In this document: piece by piece, positions 11,001 through 21,942 of the stretch | How positions within the stretch are numbered: the first letter of the stretch is position 1 | Layout: every line of letters starts with the position of its first letter | Assembly: GCA_000499405.2 (NCBI GenBank) | Contig: HG738181.1 | Location: 1 to 24,207, forward strand | DNA: 24,207 bases | Direction of reading: 5' to 3' | Source of the DNA: Onchocerca volvulus | Taxonomy: Eukaryota > Nematoda > Chromadorea > Rhabditida > Onchocercidae | Program-made: the position numbers and the translations under genes | Notes under the pieces: model-generated | Told to the model about the DNA's origin: nothing | Database searches by the model: none | The model's input: only the letters and a program-made list of their open reading frames with translations

Positions 11001-14000
11001 TGTTGCTAGCAGATGAGTTTGAGTCTGAGTAATCATCATCTTCAGTGCTTTCAGAATTGAAGTTTTTCGAAAGTGTTTGAATTTCTTCCTTGCTAAGACT
11101 ACTTTCCACTGTATTTTCTTTATTTTTCAATATAATTCGAGAAATTTCTCGAGTATTTTTGATATAAGTTGATAGGTCATCAAAATCACCAACTGAACGA
11201 CCAGCATGTTGCCGAGATGCTCTGAAAAAAATCTATGATTGTTCATGTTGAAAATTTGAAAACAATCTGTTAAACTATCGTAATAATTATGTTTTGAATA
11301 GCATTTTCCTGTCAATACTATCTATTAACAAATATGAAATTAAACAATTAAAAGCTTAAAATATTTATGATAAATTGATTAATTCTTTCCAAATATTCCT
11401 GTTGAATAAATAATTATTCCTATTATCCGATATAAAATGGTACTAAAAAAATTTTATTCTAAATATATAATAGTGAAGTTACTTTATAGCAATGATGTTT
11501 AAATAATCAACAAAGAACCGCAAGTATGAAAATGTATGTTAATGAAATTAAATTCGACATTTTTTCAACAAAATTTTAACAGATTTTGCGATCAAGATTT
11601 TAATGAAATATATTTAACTTCTTTTTAATTTGAGACTGACTTTTTTAAAATGAATCATAAATCTTTCAAACAAAATTTTAAATGCACTATTGTCTTAATT
11701 ACTTAAATGATGTCACATTTAATTAATTTCTCATTTAATCTTATAATCTCATTTAACAAATTTCGAAAAAAAATTTTAAATCTTCTTAAAAATGAATACA
11801 AAAAAAAGAAAATAGCCCTTTTTTAAGAAACGCTTAATTCTTAGTAATAATTACAAATGGATTGAAACTTTTGTATCAAAACCTAAATTCTTACCTCTTG
11901 TGCTTGTCATTTCTTTTTAGATTATTAGCAGTATCATCTTTCAGGCTATCGTAAGCCGTTAAATCGATTGCAGAATTCAAATCTTCCGCAATTATCTTAT
12001 CATCTGCAGTTATCGATTCTTCTGTGCTACCATTTTTCCGGTAATTGTTATTTGTATTTTGATTTTTGAACGATTCATCTAATTTACTATTTTTTAACGA
12101 ATCAGAATGACTAGCCTGAAATATCCAATCTAATTTTCCAACAAATCAGAACTTTCCTGTAAATTTCTTTTTTTTTTTTTCATTATTCTCAAATTGTTTT
12201 TTTTATTTTTATTTTTTTATAGTCTTTTTTGCTTAATTTTCTTACTAATTCATAAGCATTATCCCATTAAATTTCCATTGTAATTTTTGAAAATTATGAA
12301 AGAAAATTGAAAAAAGGGAAAAAATAATCAATCATCTTTGTAACTATCCTTGGATGCTTCTTCATCCTTTTTATCTTCCATTCTTCTAAAATTAAATAAC
12401 TTTTCACTGTGAGATTTAGAAATAAAAAAATAAACTGATCACATTCATATTCCGAAAAAAAAATTTTTTTTATTTATGCTTATCATTCATTTCTTCTGCT
12501 ACGATTAAAATTAAATTTTTCAAATTATAATCAAGAGAATCTCGACGTGTTAATATATTAAAATATTAATGATAAAAAAAAAAAAGTAGCGAAATTGTGA
12601 TAAAAGCCAAATTTCAAATATTCTTTTAATGATATGCAATATTATCTTCACTACAGTTTTCTTTTGGCAAATGCACATTTTTTCCAAAGTAATATTTCTA
12701 TAGCAAAATTAGTTCATTTCATAAAAAATTAAATTAAACTTTTTAACAACTGATGAAATCCACTTCCGTTTTCGAAAAAATAAAGCTAATAGAATGAAAG
12801 CGGCAACGGATACCAAAGTTATTGCAAATATAATTGTTATCGATGAACTGTTGGAATTTGATGATGCTACAAAATATTTTTGATCTTTTCCGCATTTCTT
12901 ATAATTTTCAGTTTTTCTAACCGGAATTGTCACTTTTTTTTTGGTTGTTCGAAATTTAGCAGAAATATTCACCATAATTATGTAACTTCCTTTCGGACTT
13001 GATAAATTTCCGAAACAACCCTTAGAGTATTCATGGTTAATCTAAATATTTCATTTAACACTCATAGTTTGTTAAATTATCGAAGTTTTAGTATGAAAAA
13101 AAAACAATAAACAATAAGCAAAAAAAAAAAAAACAAACTTTTGAGATCAGTAAAATTGGAAATATATTGTGGTTGATGAGAGGTTATTTGTTGCAACGTA
13201 CCGAAATACTGAAATAACAAAAATTAATCAAAATAGAATAGAATGGAATGAAATAATAAGAATAATGTTAAAGCAAACATTGCTTATTTTATAAATTAAA
13301 TCAAATATAAATATGAAAATGTTGAAATTTAATTTACGGTGGGATTATTTTCTGTCGAAATAATATTCAAAATGAATATTTTCTTTTTTATCTTTTTTTG
13401 AAACTTTTTTAAAGCCACATAATATTAAGTTAATAAATGACTGTACTAAAACAATATAATAATAGTAATAATAATTTCCATCAGCATTTTTGCAAATATG
13501 ACTCACAAATTTTTCATTTTTTTTCCACAATCTCTAAACACCGTAACCTACATGGATTGGATGACCGTAATCTCTGTGATACGATAAGATTATTTTTTGT
13601 AGGAATTGACATCATATAGAGATACATTAAAGAATAGGTGAAATGTAGAGAAAGGAAAGCGAGAAAAAATTTATTGATTGATATTCGTTAAGTAATAACT
13701 TTGAATAAATAATTTTTATTATCAATTTAATTCTAATCATTTCGGATCATCAATTTAAATGGGAAATAACTAATGTCCTTAAATAATCACATCCAATGAG
13801 CAGATAATTCAAATGCAAGAGAGAATTTACTTCATCAGTAATAGTGCTTAATTTCTGATAATTAATTACCACAGAGTTATCCAAAGTTTTATATTAATTA
13901 CATAAGATACCTGTTTAGATGATCTTTTACGATTTGTTTCCTTTTTTTGCGTTTCAATCATTGGTTGATACTGAACTGCAATCAATGAGGAATAAAAGTA

Positions 14001-15004
14001 AGTCGATTTAAGAGAAATAATAAAAGTTTTTTCTGCATTTTTCTTAAAACTAATGAATAGACCAATGAATGGAGCAATTGTTGGGAAGAGAAATGAATAG
14101 AAATTGAAATGAATAGAAATTTATTTATCTTTTTAATAAATATGATTTGAATAATGGATATTCATCATTTATTATATTCATCTGCTTCTGTTTATTTTAT
14201 AATGTCAACTCATTAATATGTTAATGATACAACCTTATGAAATTAAATACTAAAATACTGATAATCTGACCAGTTTAGATTAATTGGATGGAATTTTAAA
14301 CAATGACAAGCTCATTTTTAAAAATCCAAAAATAGAAAATCATACTGTATTCATTTTGTGATTAAGCCACTAAAATTGAAAAAATTTCCTTCAGTAGACA
14401 ACTGCATTCTTGATTAATCTATTTATTCTTTTAAATTTATTAAATTCCAATATTTCATTTCTTTCTTTTTGAGAAAATAGTGCCTTTTCACATTTCCTCA
14501 TCATAATTTCCGCCTTATTGTAATTTAACCATATGAAACTTAATTTAAGTTAACATATTATTCATTCATTCATTTTTTTTTTTATTGATATTTTTATTCA
14601 TGTTTTTGTTCCTATGATCTTTGTGAACTTTTGATCTTCGGCAAAAAAAAAAGAGCTTTAATTTGAATTTGCTGACATAATCCTCTGAAGATGTGCTAAT
14701 CAAATTTATTCTAATTTAACCATCATATCAATATTTTCTAAAGCGATGTTAAATGTTAAAATAAACACTCGGTACAATGGATTCTCATATCCAAAACTTC
14801 AAATAATTTATATTATATTTTAAAAAAAATGAAAATAATGTTAAACAATTAGTTTACCTTCAGGATAATCATTTTCCGAAACGTGATTTCGAAAAATTTT
14901 TCGTCGGTTGTCGTGTTTTCTTCGTGAACCACTCGAATCAACTTTCTTATTTTTCTTATCTGTCATAAACTAACTTGTTATATTTGCAAGATTTGCAACA
15001 GTAA

Positions 15005-15062
<58 letters not shown>

Positions 15063-18000
15063 AGCACTATTAATTGCTAATTCAAACTATTTGTTTCGAA
15101 CCAATTTAATATTTTTCCCTTTTACCGTTACTTATTGAATCATCACTATTTCTTTGTTGATCGATCATTTCCGGATCATCTAGATATTCCAATTTTTCTG
15201 TTTTTCCAAATGGCTTTATCCTCTTTGAATGGTTAATATCGTCATCAAAATGGAGCATAACATCATCGTTTATATTATCATTGACATTTACTCTCAATCT
15301 AGATAATTAAAGTTAATGATTGATATGATTTTAGCATTTATTGTATCAATGGAAATAAATTATGTTTTTTGCGTGACAAAATCATTTGAAAAAAAAATTC
15401 CGAAATTTTAAGTTTTGAAAATAATTTTTTACCGCTCAATTACAAATCATCCACAATAAAATAATAGTCTATTTTTTTTTTAATTAAAATAACTAAGGTA
15501 ATTCAGTTTATGAGACCAAAAATTAAAAGTATAATGAATCTAATCAGAAATTCGATTAAATATATAAAATTATCAACTGCATTTAATTATAATCAGATGA
15601 ATCAAACAGTTTTAGTTTGGATCAAATTTAATCGTTTTTTTTTTCTGCTTTTGCTAAAGTTTTATTAATTGATTCTATATACTAAATGAACTTCTTCATT
15701 TTCAGTATTATCAATTTTAATTTTTTTATAGCAAATATATTAACACTATAATTTTTAGAAAATATTTAAATACTTTTTGATAGGCATTTCGGATTGAATT
15801 GCTTCATCCATCCAGTGCCACTTGTTTTTTTCATCAGTGATATATATAATTCCCGTAAAGGAATCATTTATAATTTGATTACCTATGTAAAAATTGTCAT
15901 GCAGATATTACTTTTATTTTTTCCCAAGGTGTCAATTATTTTTTCATTTAATAAATTTGCAGTAGATCGATATAACAAATAAAAATTTAAATATATCATT
16001 GGTATAAAATAATCTTAGCTAAGTTTAGTTGCTAAGATTATAATTTTGAGAAGAAATAATCTCAAAAATTTCAAAATCGATTGCATAATTTAGAAAAGTG
16101 GAAAAAATTTTCAAAAATATTCACCTAAGTTTGATCAAAGTTGGGAAATTCTAAAGTGACGAAGGAAAGTTTTGGAACAATAAATAAATTAAAATTTAGT
16201 GCTACACTCTATTTTAGATATAACCGAAATCAAAATTTATCAAATCCTGAATCAAATCCCATCATGTTAATATCACATGTTCAAATTTGCTTTTGATTCA
16301 AATTATCCAATTTTTTCATTGTCAAATTTCAGTTTAATTTAAAATGAAAAAAAATAGTTTTGATTAACCTAATTGAATGATAACTTGCGCATTTGTCAAA
16401 TATTTTCGAAAAGCACTAAGCGACATTGAACCTGCTATGCTATGTTTCAATTCCATTCGTATCGGAAATGCTTGTGCTGTAAAAGTAATTCCTTGTTTTA
16501 TTTTAGTTTTTATATTATTTAAAGTTTTTCAACGTTTAGAAATTAGTAATATATTTCAAATTTCGATATTTCGATAAAATTTGAATCGTATTTTGCTAAA
16601 GAAAATTATAGATTTGAAATAAGCATTTGAAAGATGAAATAAGTTAACCATGTTTTGAATTCAGAAATTGATTTCTGAATTTGAATTTTAAAAGCAGAGC
16701 AAATAATTCTATTTTAAAGAGCATTAGTCAATTAAAATTGCACCTACCAGGTACATCAGTTAGGCTTTCCGGTATCGGATGAATTAACTCCTTTGCTGCA
16801 ACATCTGTATAACCGAAATCGACAAATCGTATCTTAAAAATAATAAAACGTTATTTTTACAGTTACTAATAACCAGATATTTGAAGAGAATATTTAACTG
16901 ATATCATTTAGCTCATATTCCTACTTGAAATTTAAAAAATTTGATGAAATATTTGCTGGAAAATAATTGAAACAGAGATCAATAAGGCAACAAGAAACGG
17001 GAATCATTTTCAAAATAATGAAAGATAGTAAATAATTAAATGAATCGATATTATCTTTAATTAAGTATTTCCGAGCATTCGAAATTAGGTTTGGGAAAGT
17101 TATAAACCATCGCGAACTTTGAAGTTAGTATGGGATTTCTTATTCTAGCCATAAGTTAGTCACTTGGACAAATTAGTGAAGATATAATGAAAGTTTTCGT
17201 TTTTCCTTTAATTTTCGTTTATTGATTTGAATAAATAGTTCAATGATCAGAATAAATATTATTGAAAAAACTAACAATCATTCATATCTGATATGAAATC
17301 ATAGTATTTACAGAAGATGAAAATTCCAAAATGTTCCATTAGTTTTGGTGTTATATTTTTTATTTAAAAGTCGGAATTTTAATTAAATATTTTAATTACA
17401 GGTAGAATTTCAACTAAGTGTTACAATTAGAAGTCGAAATTTTTTAGGATTTATTTTTATTTTTATATAGTAAGATAGATACTCACTGAGTATATATAAT
17501 GATAAATATATTATAATGAGTAAAAAAAGATGAAAAATCCTTTTGAAAAATAAAAAAGACAGTTATAAATGCTATTAATATGGAAATGAAAATAAAAATT
17601 AACATCAAATTGAATAACTTTATCAAATTTATAATAAATATCAAAAAAAAAAAAAAAAAACTTGAATCCAAAAATATCTCGCTTTATTAATTGTATTTTC
17701 TCTTTTTTTTTTCAACTTACAAGTATTAATGTTGGATCAATACGTTTGATAATGAGAACACGATAACATTCGCTTTGCAAGCCGTATTTCATAATTCCGG
17801 CTGAGCCTGTAAAAATTCCTAGCAAAATATTATTTTATTTTTCCTCTCTATTTCATATTCATATGAAAATTCGAATTATTTAATTCAATCTTTTTCCATT
17901 ATGTTAATATTACAGAGCAACTATTCATAATTGAATTGATCAATATGAAATATATTTAAATAAAAAATTCCTAGGTTATGAATTTTTAAAATTCTAGCAT

Positions 18001-18828
18001 AATATTTAATTTGTTACTATTCGTTCTTCTTTTACGATTGTTATTACTTTTATCAGCATTAGATCTTATCTATATCAGCATTATAACAGCATTAGATAAC
18101 CTGAGATAGGATTCGATAATGATTTAGAATGGTCATATGTTTGTTGTAACTTTTTCTGCAATTTTGATAGTAAAAGATAAGCATGCGGTAATTGTACGTG
18201 AACTGTAGTCCAAGCTGTAAACAATGATCAGTTTATGAATTACAAGCAAATATTTAAAATAAATATGTAGAATGGAATTAAATCATTGGTAAATTCTCCC
18301 GAAATAATTAATTATGAAAGAAATAATTTACATTCAACATATGTAACAATGGCATCCATATAATCAGAAGTAGCAGCTGGTAGGACTAATTTGGCATATT
18401 GTCCTTGTAAAACTTCACTCTTACTTGTACCTGGTAATCCTGAAAGCATGAATCTATTCGGGGAAAAAAGTAGGAAAAAAAATATTCAAAAAAATATTGT
18501 ACGTTTGTTACTGAAGTCACAGTAATGTATGTGATATCATTTATTCATCTCTATCCATAAGAATTTTTAATTTCTCAAAAACAATTTTCTCCAATAATAA
18601 CTAGGAAATTTTGTGGTAAATGGCTGATAAGCTATCAGGAAAAATATTTTTCCACTATCTTTTTAACCTCTTTACGAAAAAAATTAAATATTTTGCGCCA
18701 ATATTCACTTTGAACAAATATTCTCAGGTATTTTATTACGATACAGAAATGCAAATATTAATTCATCTAATTTTGAAGATATAGTTCTTACCCAATTTTA
18801 AAAGATAAAAATTATGCTGCTGCGTCAT
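8032..18828 (-). CDS. Tudor-domain protein, 16 exons, ~930 aa
   Basis: Exons (high to low): 18828-18792, 18439-18332, 18214-18101, 17806-17721, 16832-16748, 16476-16369, 15882-15774, 15298-15126, 14959-14858, 13975-13911, 12115-11895, 11221-10942, 10528-10395, 10017-9742, 9294-9211, 8842-8032. They sum to 2793 nt (931 codons) with GT..AG and matching phase throughout. Residues ~15-200 form one extended Tudor domain: GQYAKLVLPAATSDYMDAIV, then VHVQL..AYLLLSKLQKKLQ, then ECYRVLIIKRID, the core IRFVDFGYTDVA (~116-127), then IPESLTDVPAQAFPIRMEL. Extended Tudor domains usually bind methylated arginine, often of Argonaute/Piwi proteins in germ granules. The usual DYG-Asn is DFG-Tyr here. The rest is hydrophilic and probably disordered: basic runs (RRKHDNRRK, NRKRSS) at ~280-330 and an acidic Ser-rich run (STEDDDYSDSNSSASNST) near 465. 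I cannot name an orthologue. The start is uncertain because the frame stays open upstream of the ATG. The weakest junctions are the donors of exons 7, 12 and 14. Confidence 0.75.
12709..13041 (-). CDS. Exon with membrane segment, in intron 10 of the Tudor gene
   Basis: An open frame of 110 codons plus stop, running from an acceptor ATATTTAG (AG at 13042-13043) to TAA. It starts INHEYSKGCFGNLSSPKGSY, contains potential N-glycosylation sites (NLS, NIS, NSS), two Cys, and a strong membrane segment at residues ~68-89 (ITIIFAITLVSVAAFILL), followed by the basic stop-transfer run RKRK and a short tail. It enters in phase 0, exactly the phase left by the Tudor gene exon 13975-13911. So it could be an alternative last exon giving a membrane-anchored ~439-aa isoform. 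Alternatively it is the last exon of a separate nested membrane protein (the glycosylation sites and topology would suit a receptor-like protein) or a captured fragment. I found no other convincing exon nearby. Confidence 0.42.
   Translation of the reverse strand: MNHEYSKGCFGNLSSPKGSYIIMVNISAKFRTTKKKVTIPVRKTENYKKCGKDQKYFVASSNSNSSSITIIFAITLVSVAAFILLALFFRKRKWISSVVKKFNLIFYEMN
15007..15057. repeat. (ATT)n microsatellite
   Basis: About 16 perfect ATT/TTA triplets in the intron between exons 8 and 9 of the Tudor gene. Confidence 0.97.
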
Positions 18829-18840
18829 CCACAAATCGTT
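18829..18840 (-). promoter_or_regulatory. Possible trans-splice acceptor of the Tudor gene
   Basis: On the minus strand ATATCTAAAACAG is followed after 12 nt (AACGATTTGTGG) by the proposed ATG at 18828, the same spacing as in the secreted-protein gene. A second possible acceptor (TTTTAATTGCAG) lies about 25 nt further upstream. Because the reading frame is open through both, this AG could equally be an internal acceptor joined to an unseen upstream coding exon. Confidence 0.35.
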
Positions 18841-20185
18841 CTGTTTTAGATATAACAAAAAAAACTGCAATTAAAATTTTGAATTATATAAATTTAGCAG
18901 AATATTTTAAATAAAACTCCCATGATTTTTCGAATTCTTTAAATTCTAATTTTCAATGAATGACAGGATTCTTGATTGAAAATTTTAGTCTAGAAGTTAT
19001 TGCGTTTATTTCGGTTTCTTTTCTTTCATTTTCTATTCTCATTTCTTTCAAGTGATTTTGTCCCAACGCTTCCATTAACTATTTTGCATTTCCATGTATC
19101 TTGCTCCGTATCGAATTTAAAAAATTTCAATTTGTTTTTTTTTTCAATTTAAAAATTTGAATTCATTTTTTCTTTATATACTTCGGATGTACCAGTGAAT
19201 TTTTCAGTATCTCTGACCAGAATTCGAAAAATGATCAGAGCTAAATAACGCAGTAAAATCTTACTCGCTATAGATTTATTAAATTTATGATAAAACATAT
19301 ACATAACTCTTAAACTCTATTTCCTCTTCCCATTTCGCATTTTCTCATACACAAATAAAGAATCGTTTCAATAAACCAACCGCGCACTGTTTCTTGTTCT
19401 CTTCAAACTGATATTTATAACTCGTTTATTTCAAATTTTCGATTTAAATATTTCGTTTTCATCCACTAAACATGCAAATTTCATCAAAATATTCAAGCTT
19501 CGCTTCAATTGTTTCAAGTCAAAAAATTGTGTTTTGCTAGCTCGAAAATTAGAAATTTTTAAACTTTTTCAAATCTATATTTGGAATTTTTAAAACTAGA
19601 AGATGACAGAGAATGGAAATAAAAAGAAAATTTTAAAATTTAGAATAACTTTTTAGAGCCAAAAAAAATCCTTCATGAGAATGAAATGAAATGAGCAATT
19701 TTGACGTTGACCTTTCCTAATCACTCAGCAATATTCGAAATTCTGAAAATCACCAACAATTAAAGTCAAGAAAGATTTGTTAAAGTCTCTCGTTATCTAT
19801 TTAAATAAAAATGCAAATATTTGCTATTCATTTCAACACAACTTTTCAAGTTCTTCACCGACCAATTTAAAATTTTAATAAAACGTTCCACTCGAATAGG
19901 AGCATGTTTAAGGAACTCAGAAACATTAGATTTGAACAACGAACATTTACATTTTTATTTATATAGACAGTTAGATCAGCTAGTGCTGAATAACAATGAC
20001 AATTTTTATGTTACTCCTGTCAGTATCATTCTGAAAATCGGTAGATCATTTACAAATAAGCAGTCAAAAATTATTTAAAGCAAACTCTTGGTTCAAGGTA
20101 ATGTGTGGTTTTTCTTTCTATTTTCTAATAAATCTAATTTTATCCATCTTCGATAAAATGTTGCATATCAATACTTTCGAAGAGA
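18841..20185. other. Spacer between Tudor and Costars genes
   Basis: AT-rich sequence holding the 5' flank of the Tudor gene and the 3' flank of the Costars gene, both on the minus strand. A frame of 85 codons on the plus strand (19821-20078) has no recognised motif. No tRNA, repeat or conserved exon was seen; upstream exons of the Tudor gene could be hidden here. Confidence 0.4.
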
Positions 20186-20191
20186 TTTATT
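20186..20191 (-). terminator. Candidate polyadenylation signal of the Costars gene
   Basis: TTTATT on the plus strand reads AATAAA on the minus strand, 149 nt beyond the TGA at 20341-20343. It is the nearest canonical signal downstream of that stop. Confidence 0.45.
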
Positions 20192-20340
20192 GCAAAAATA
20201 GTTGATTATATACTAATATATAAACACCCGATTTCAAAACAAGTTGAAATTTGTGAGAATATGAGATGTTAATGTGAGCCTGATTAATTGAAACTAAAAC
20301 AAAAATAGAATTCAAGGCATCGAATTATTTTGATGTGTTA

Positions 20341-20511
20341 TCAATTAACAGAAATACAATTTTTTGGATCACCAGAAGGTTCAAGTTTTCGTATTTCTTC
20401 GATTGGTTTCAATAAACGTATAACTTTGTCGTCATCCTGTCTTTGGTATAGCATTTCACCTTCAAAATCTACCAATTTGTATTTTCGAGCTCGAATCAAC
20501 ATTCCAACTAG
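20341..20511 (-). CDS. Last exon of a Costars-family (ABRA/ABRACL-like) gene
   Basis: A terminal exon of 56 codons plus TGA. It opens in phase 0 after the acceptor TTGTTACAG (AG at 20512-20513) and reads LVGMLIRARKYKLVDFEGEM, then LYQRQDDDKVIRLLKPIEEI, ending in a short tail. This pattern (LVG.L.RA.K...V.FEGEML.Q..DD..I.LL) is the C-terminal half of the Costars domain of actin-binding Rho-activating proteins and the small ABRACL proteins. The tail after the domain, with a KPIEEIR run, is more like the longer ABRA type. In the family this domain binds actin or promotes actin-dependent signalling; that role here is inference. The first half of the domain must be on exons to the right, and I found none up to the window end, so the preceding intron is either long or filled by the insertions at 20775-24207. 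Confidence 0.7.
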   Translation of the reverse strand, partial: LVGMLIRARKYKLVDFEGEMLYQRQDDDKVIRLLKPIEEIRKLEPSGDPKNCISVN

Positions 20512-20774
20512 CTGTAACAATGCATTATGAAAATTTTATGAAATTGAAATTTCGAAACATAATTTTCTCTTTCAATAAATTGCAAGATTACAATTATCTT
20601 CTTTATATTTTCTCTTACCCGTCTTTCTGTTATCTTTTTTTCCAACTTATCTTTGAACGTTCTTTAGATTTTTTGATACTTTTTTTCCAATTTCTCTTGC
20701 TTCTTTTTTCTATTTCCTTTCCTCAATTCTTCTTAAGTACATTCCTAATTCATTTCCGATCGAAATTCTTATGA

Positions 20775-21068
20775 AATGCTGACATTTATTCCACAGTGAA
20801 CGCTCGCATAGTTCGTTTTAAAACATTGAAAAAATGTAGGTCGTTTTTCGAAGAAAATCACAATATAAAAGATTGCGAAAGGAAGAAACAGTGTTTCTAC
20901 TGCAAAGCTTTTCACAATAGCGTGCTATATGACAAAAGAAATCAAAATCCTTCACTTAATGTAACGCATTTAGACGGAAATCAGGTGCTCAAAGAAAATG
21001 AAAAGGCGAACGCTTCGATAATTAATCCAATTGTCGCAACACAAACGAGTATAATAAAAGAAATATAA
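20775..21068 (+). pseudogene. Decayed gag zinc-knuckle fragment, BEL/Pao-like
   Basis: An open frame of about 97 codons without an ATG. It contains two closely spaced CCHC-like knuckles: KKCRSFFEENHNIKDC and then CFYCKAFHNSVLYDKR. The spacing is that of nematode BEL/Pao retrotransposon gag proteins. The first knuckle lacks its second Cys (Phe instead) and the second lacks its final Cys (Tyr instead), so zinc binding should be lost. No protease, reverse transcriptase or integrase motif follows. It lies upstream of, and in the same orientation as, the LTR-like block, so the two may be what is left of one element. Family assignment is tentative. Confidence 0.55.
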
Positions 21069-21139
21069 TTTTGCTCTTATGCAAAGAAAAATTGGTTTTA
21101 AATTATGCAATTTTTATATTGTTTATACAATACAATGTT

Positions 21140-21942
21140 TATACAATGGTAAGGATGAAATCCGCTGACATTGGTCCTGCTGAATAACTCGTGCCGTTGA
21201 ACTAGTGCTTATCGCGAAAATCGCGAATACTGAATAAAAATCAAAGCCTTTTCCATATGTTTATTTTGAAAAACTAGAAATATAAGATAATTATAAAATT
21301 ATAATTAATTATAAAATTATATTTGTAAGAACTTTCTAGAAAATATGATTCATTTTAATTTTTAACACTTTCCCATGACGAAAGTGTAATCTGTTATCTA
21401 ATTTGTAATCAGTTAACATGTTAAAAGTTAAATCCATTATCTAACTTATAATCATTTAACATGTCGAATCATGCTTATCGGAATGCTGTAAAAAAAAAAT
21501 GTATTATATTTTTTAACAGCTTAAAAAAATTGTAATCCATCCTTTATCATTTAACATATCTATGTACTAAAGGAATTTTCTCATGAAATAATTTTGTAAT
21601 AGCTCTAAAAAATTGTAATTCTGTTTAATCACTCCCACTTCTTATCACTATATAAGCTAGCTATATTGCTCACAAATTCAGTCTTCAGTCTTCAGTCTTC
21701 ACACTTCTTCAAGCTTCGACAGTTCCTACGACTCGACAACGCGTTTTCATTCTTTTTATTTTTATTTTTACTGATTATTATTCTCGCTTTTGTAATTAAT
21801 AAATTATACTAACACTACGTCGTGTCACACTAGCGCGCCTTAAATATTACTTTGCGTCATACGAGTTCGCTTCATACTAGATCGTCAAACACACACACAC
21901 ACGGATTACCGATCCAACAAAAAATTCCACACAGTGCTGTTG
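21140..21942 (+). mobile_element. LTR-like block (solo or 3' LTR)
   Basis: This block has the layout of a retrotransposon LTR in the plus orientation: a U3-like part with repeated GTAATC...TTAACATG units (21386-21560), a TATATAA box at 21650-21656, a TTCAGTCTTCAGTCTTCAGTC initiator-like run from 21677, an AATAAA-type signal (TAATAAATTAT, about 21799), and a U5-like tail with an (AC)n run at 21890-21902 and CCACACA near 21940. It abuts directly on the truncated gene copy that follows. No second LTR is present in the window, and exact ends (TG..CA and a target-site duplication) could not be fixed. Confidence 0.5.

Noticed and set aside
13500..13620. Possible 22-nt micro-exon (minus strand, GATTACGGTCATCCAATCCAT) upstream of the membrane-segment exon
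   Set aside because: Phase would fit, but such a short exon with no other upstream exon is not supportable from sequence alone.
19821..20078. 85-codon open frame on the plus strand
   Set aside because: No recognised motif, no start context or splice sites, and composition like the AT-rich spacer; it is likely a chance frame.
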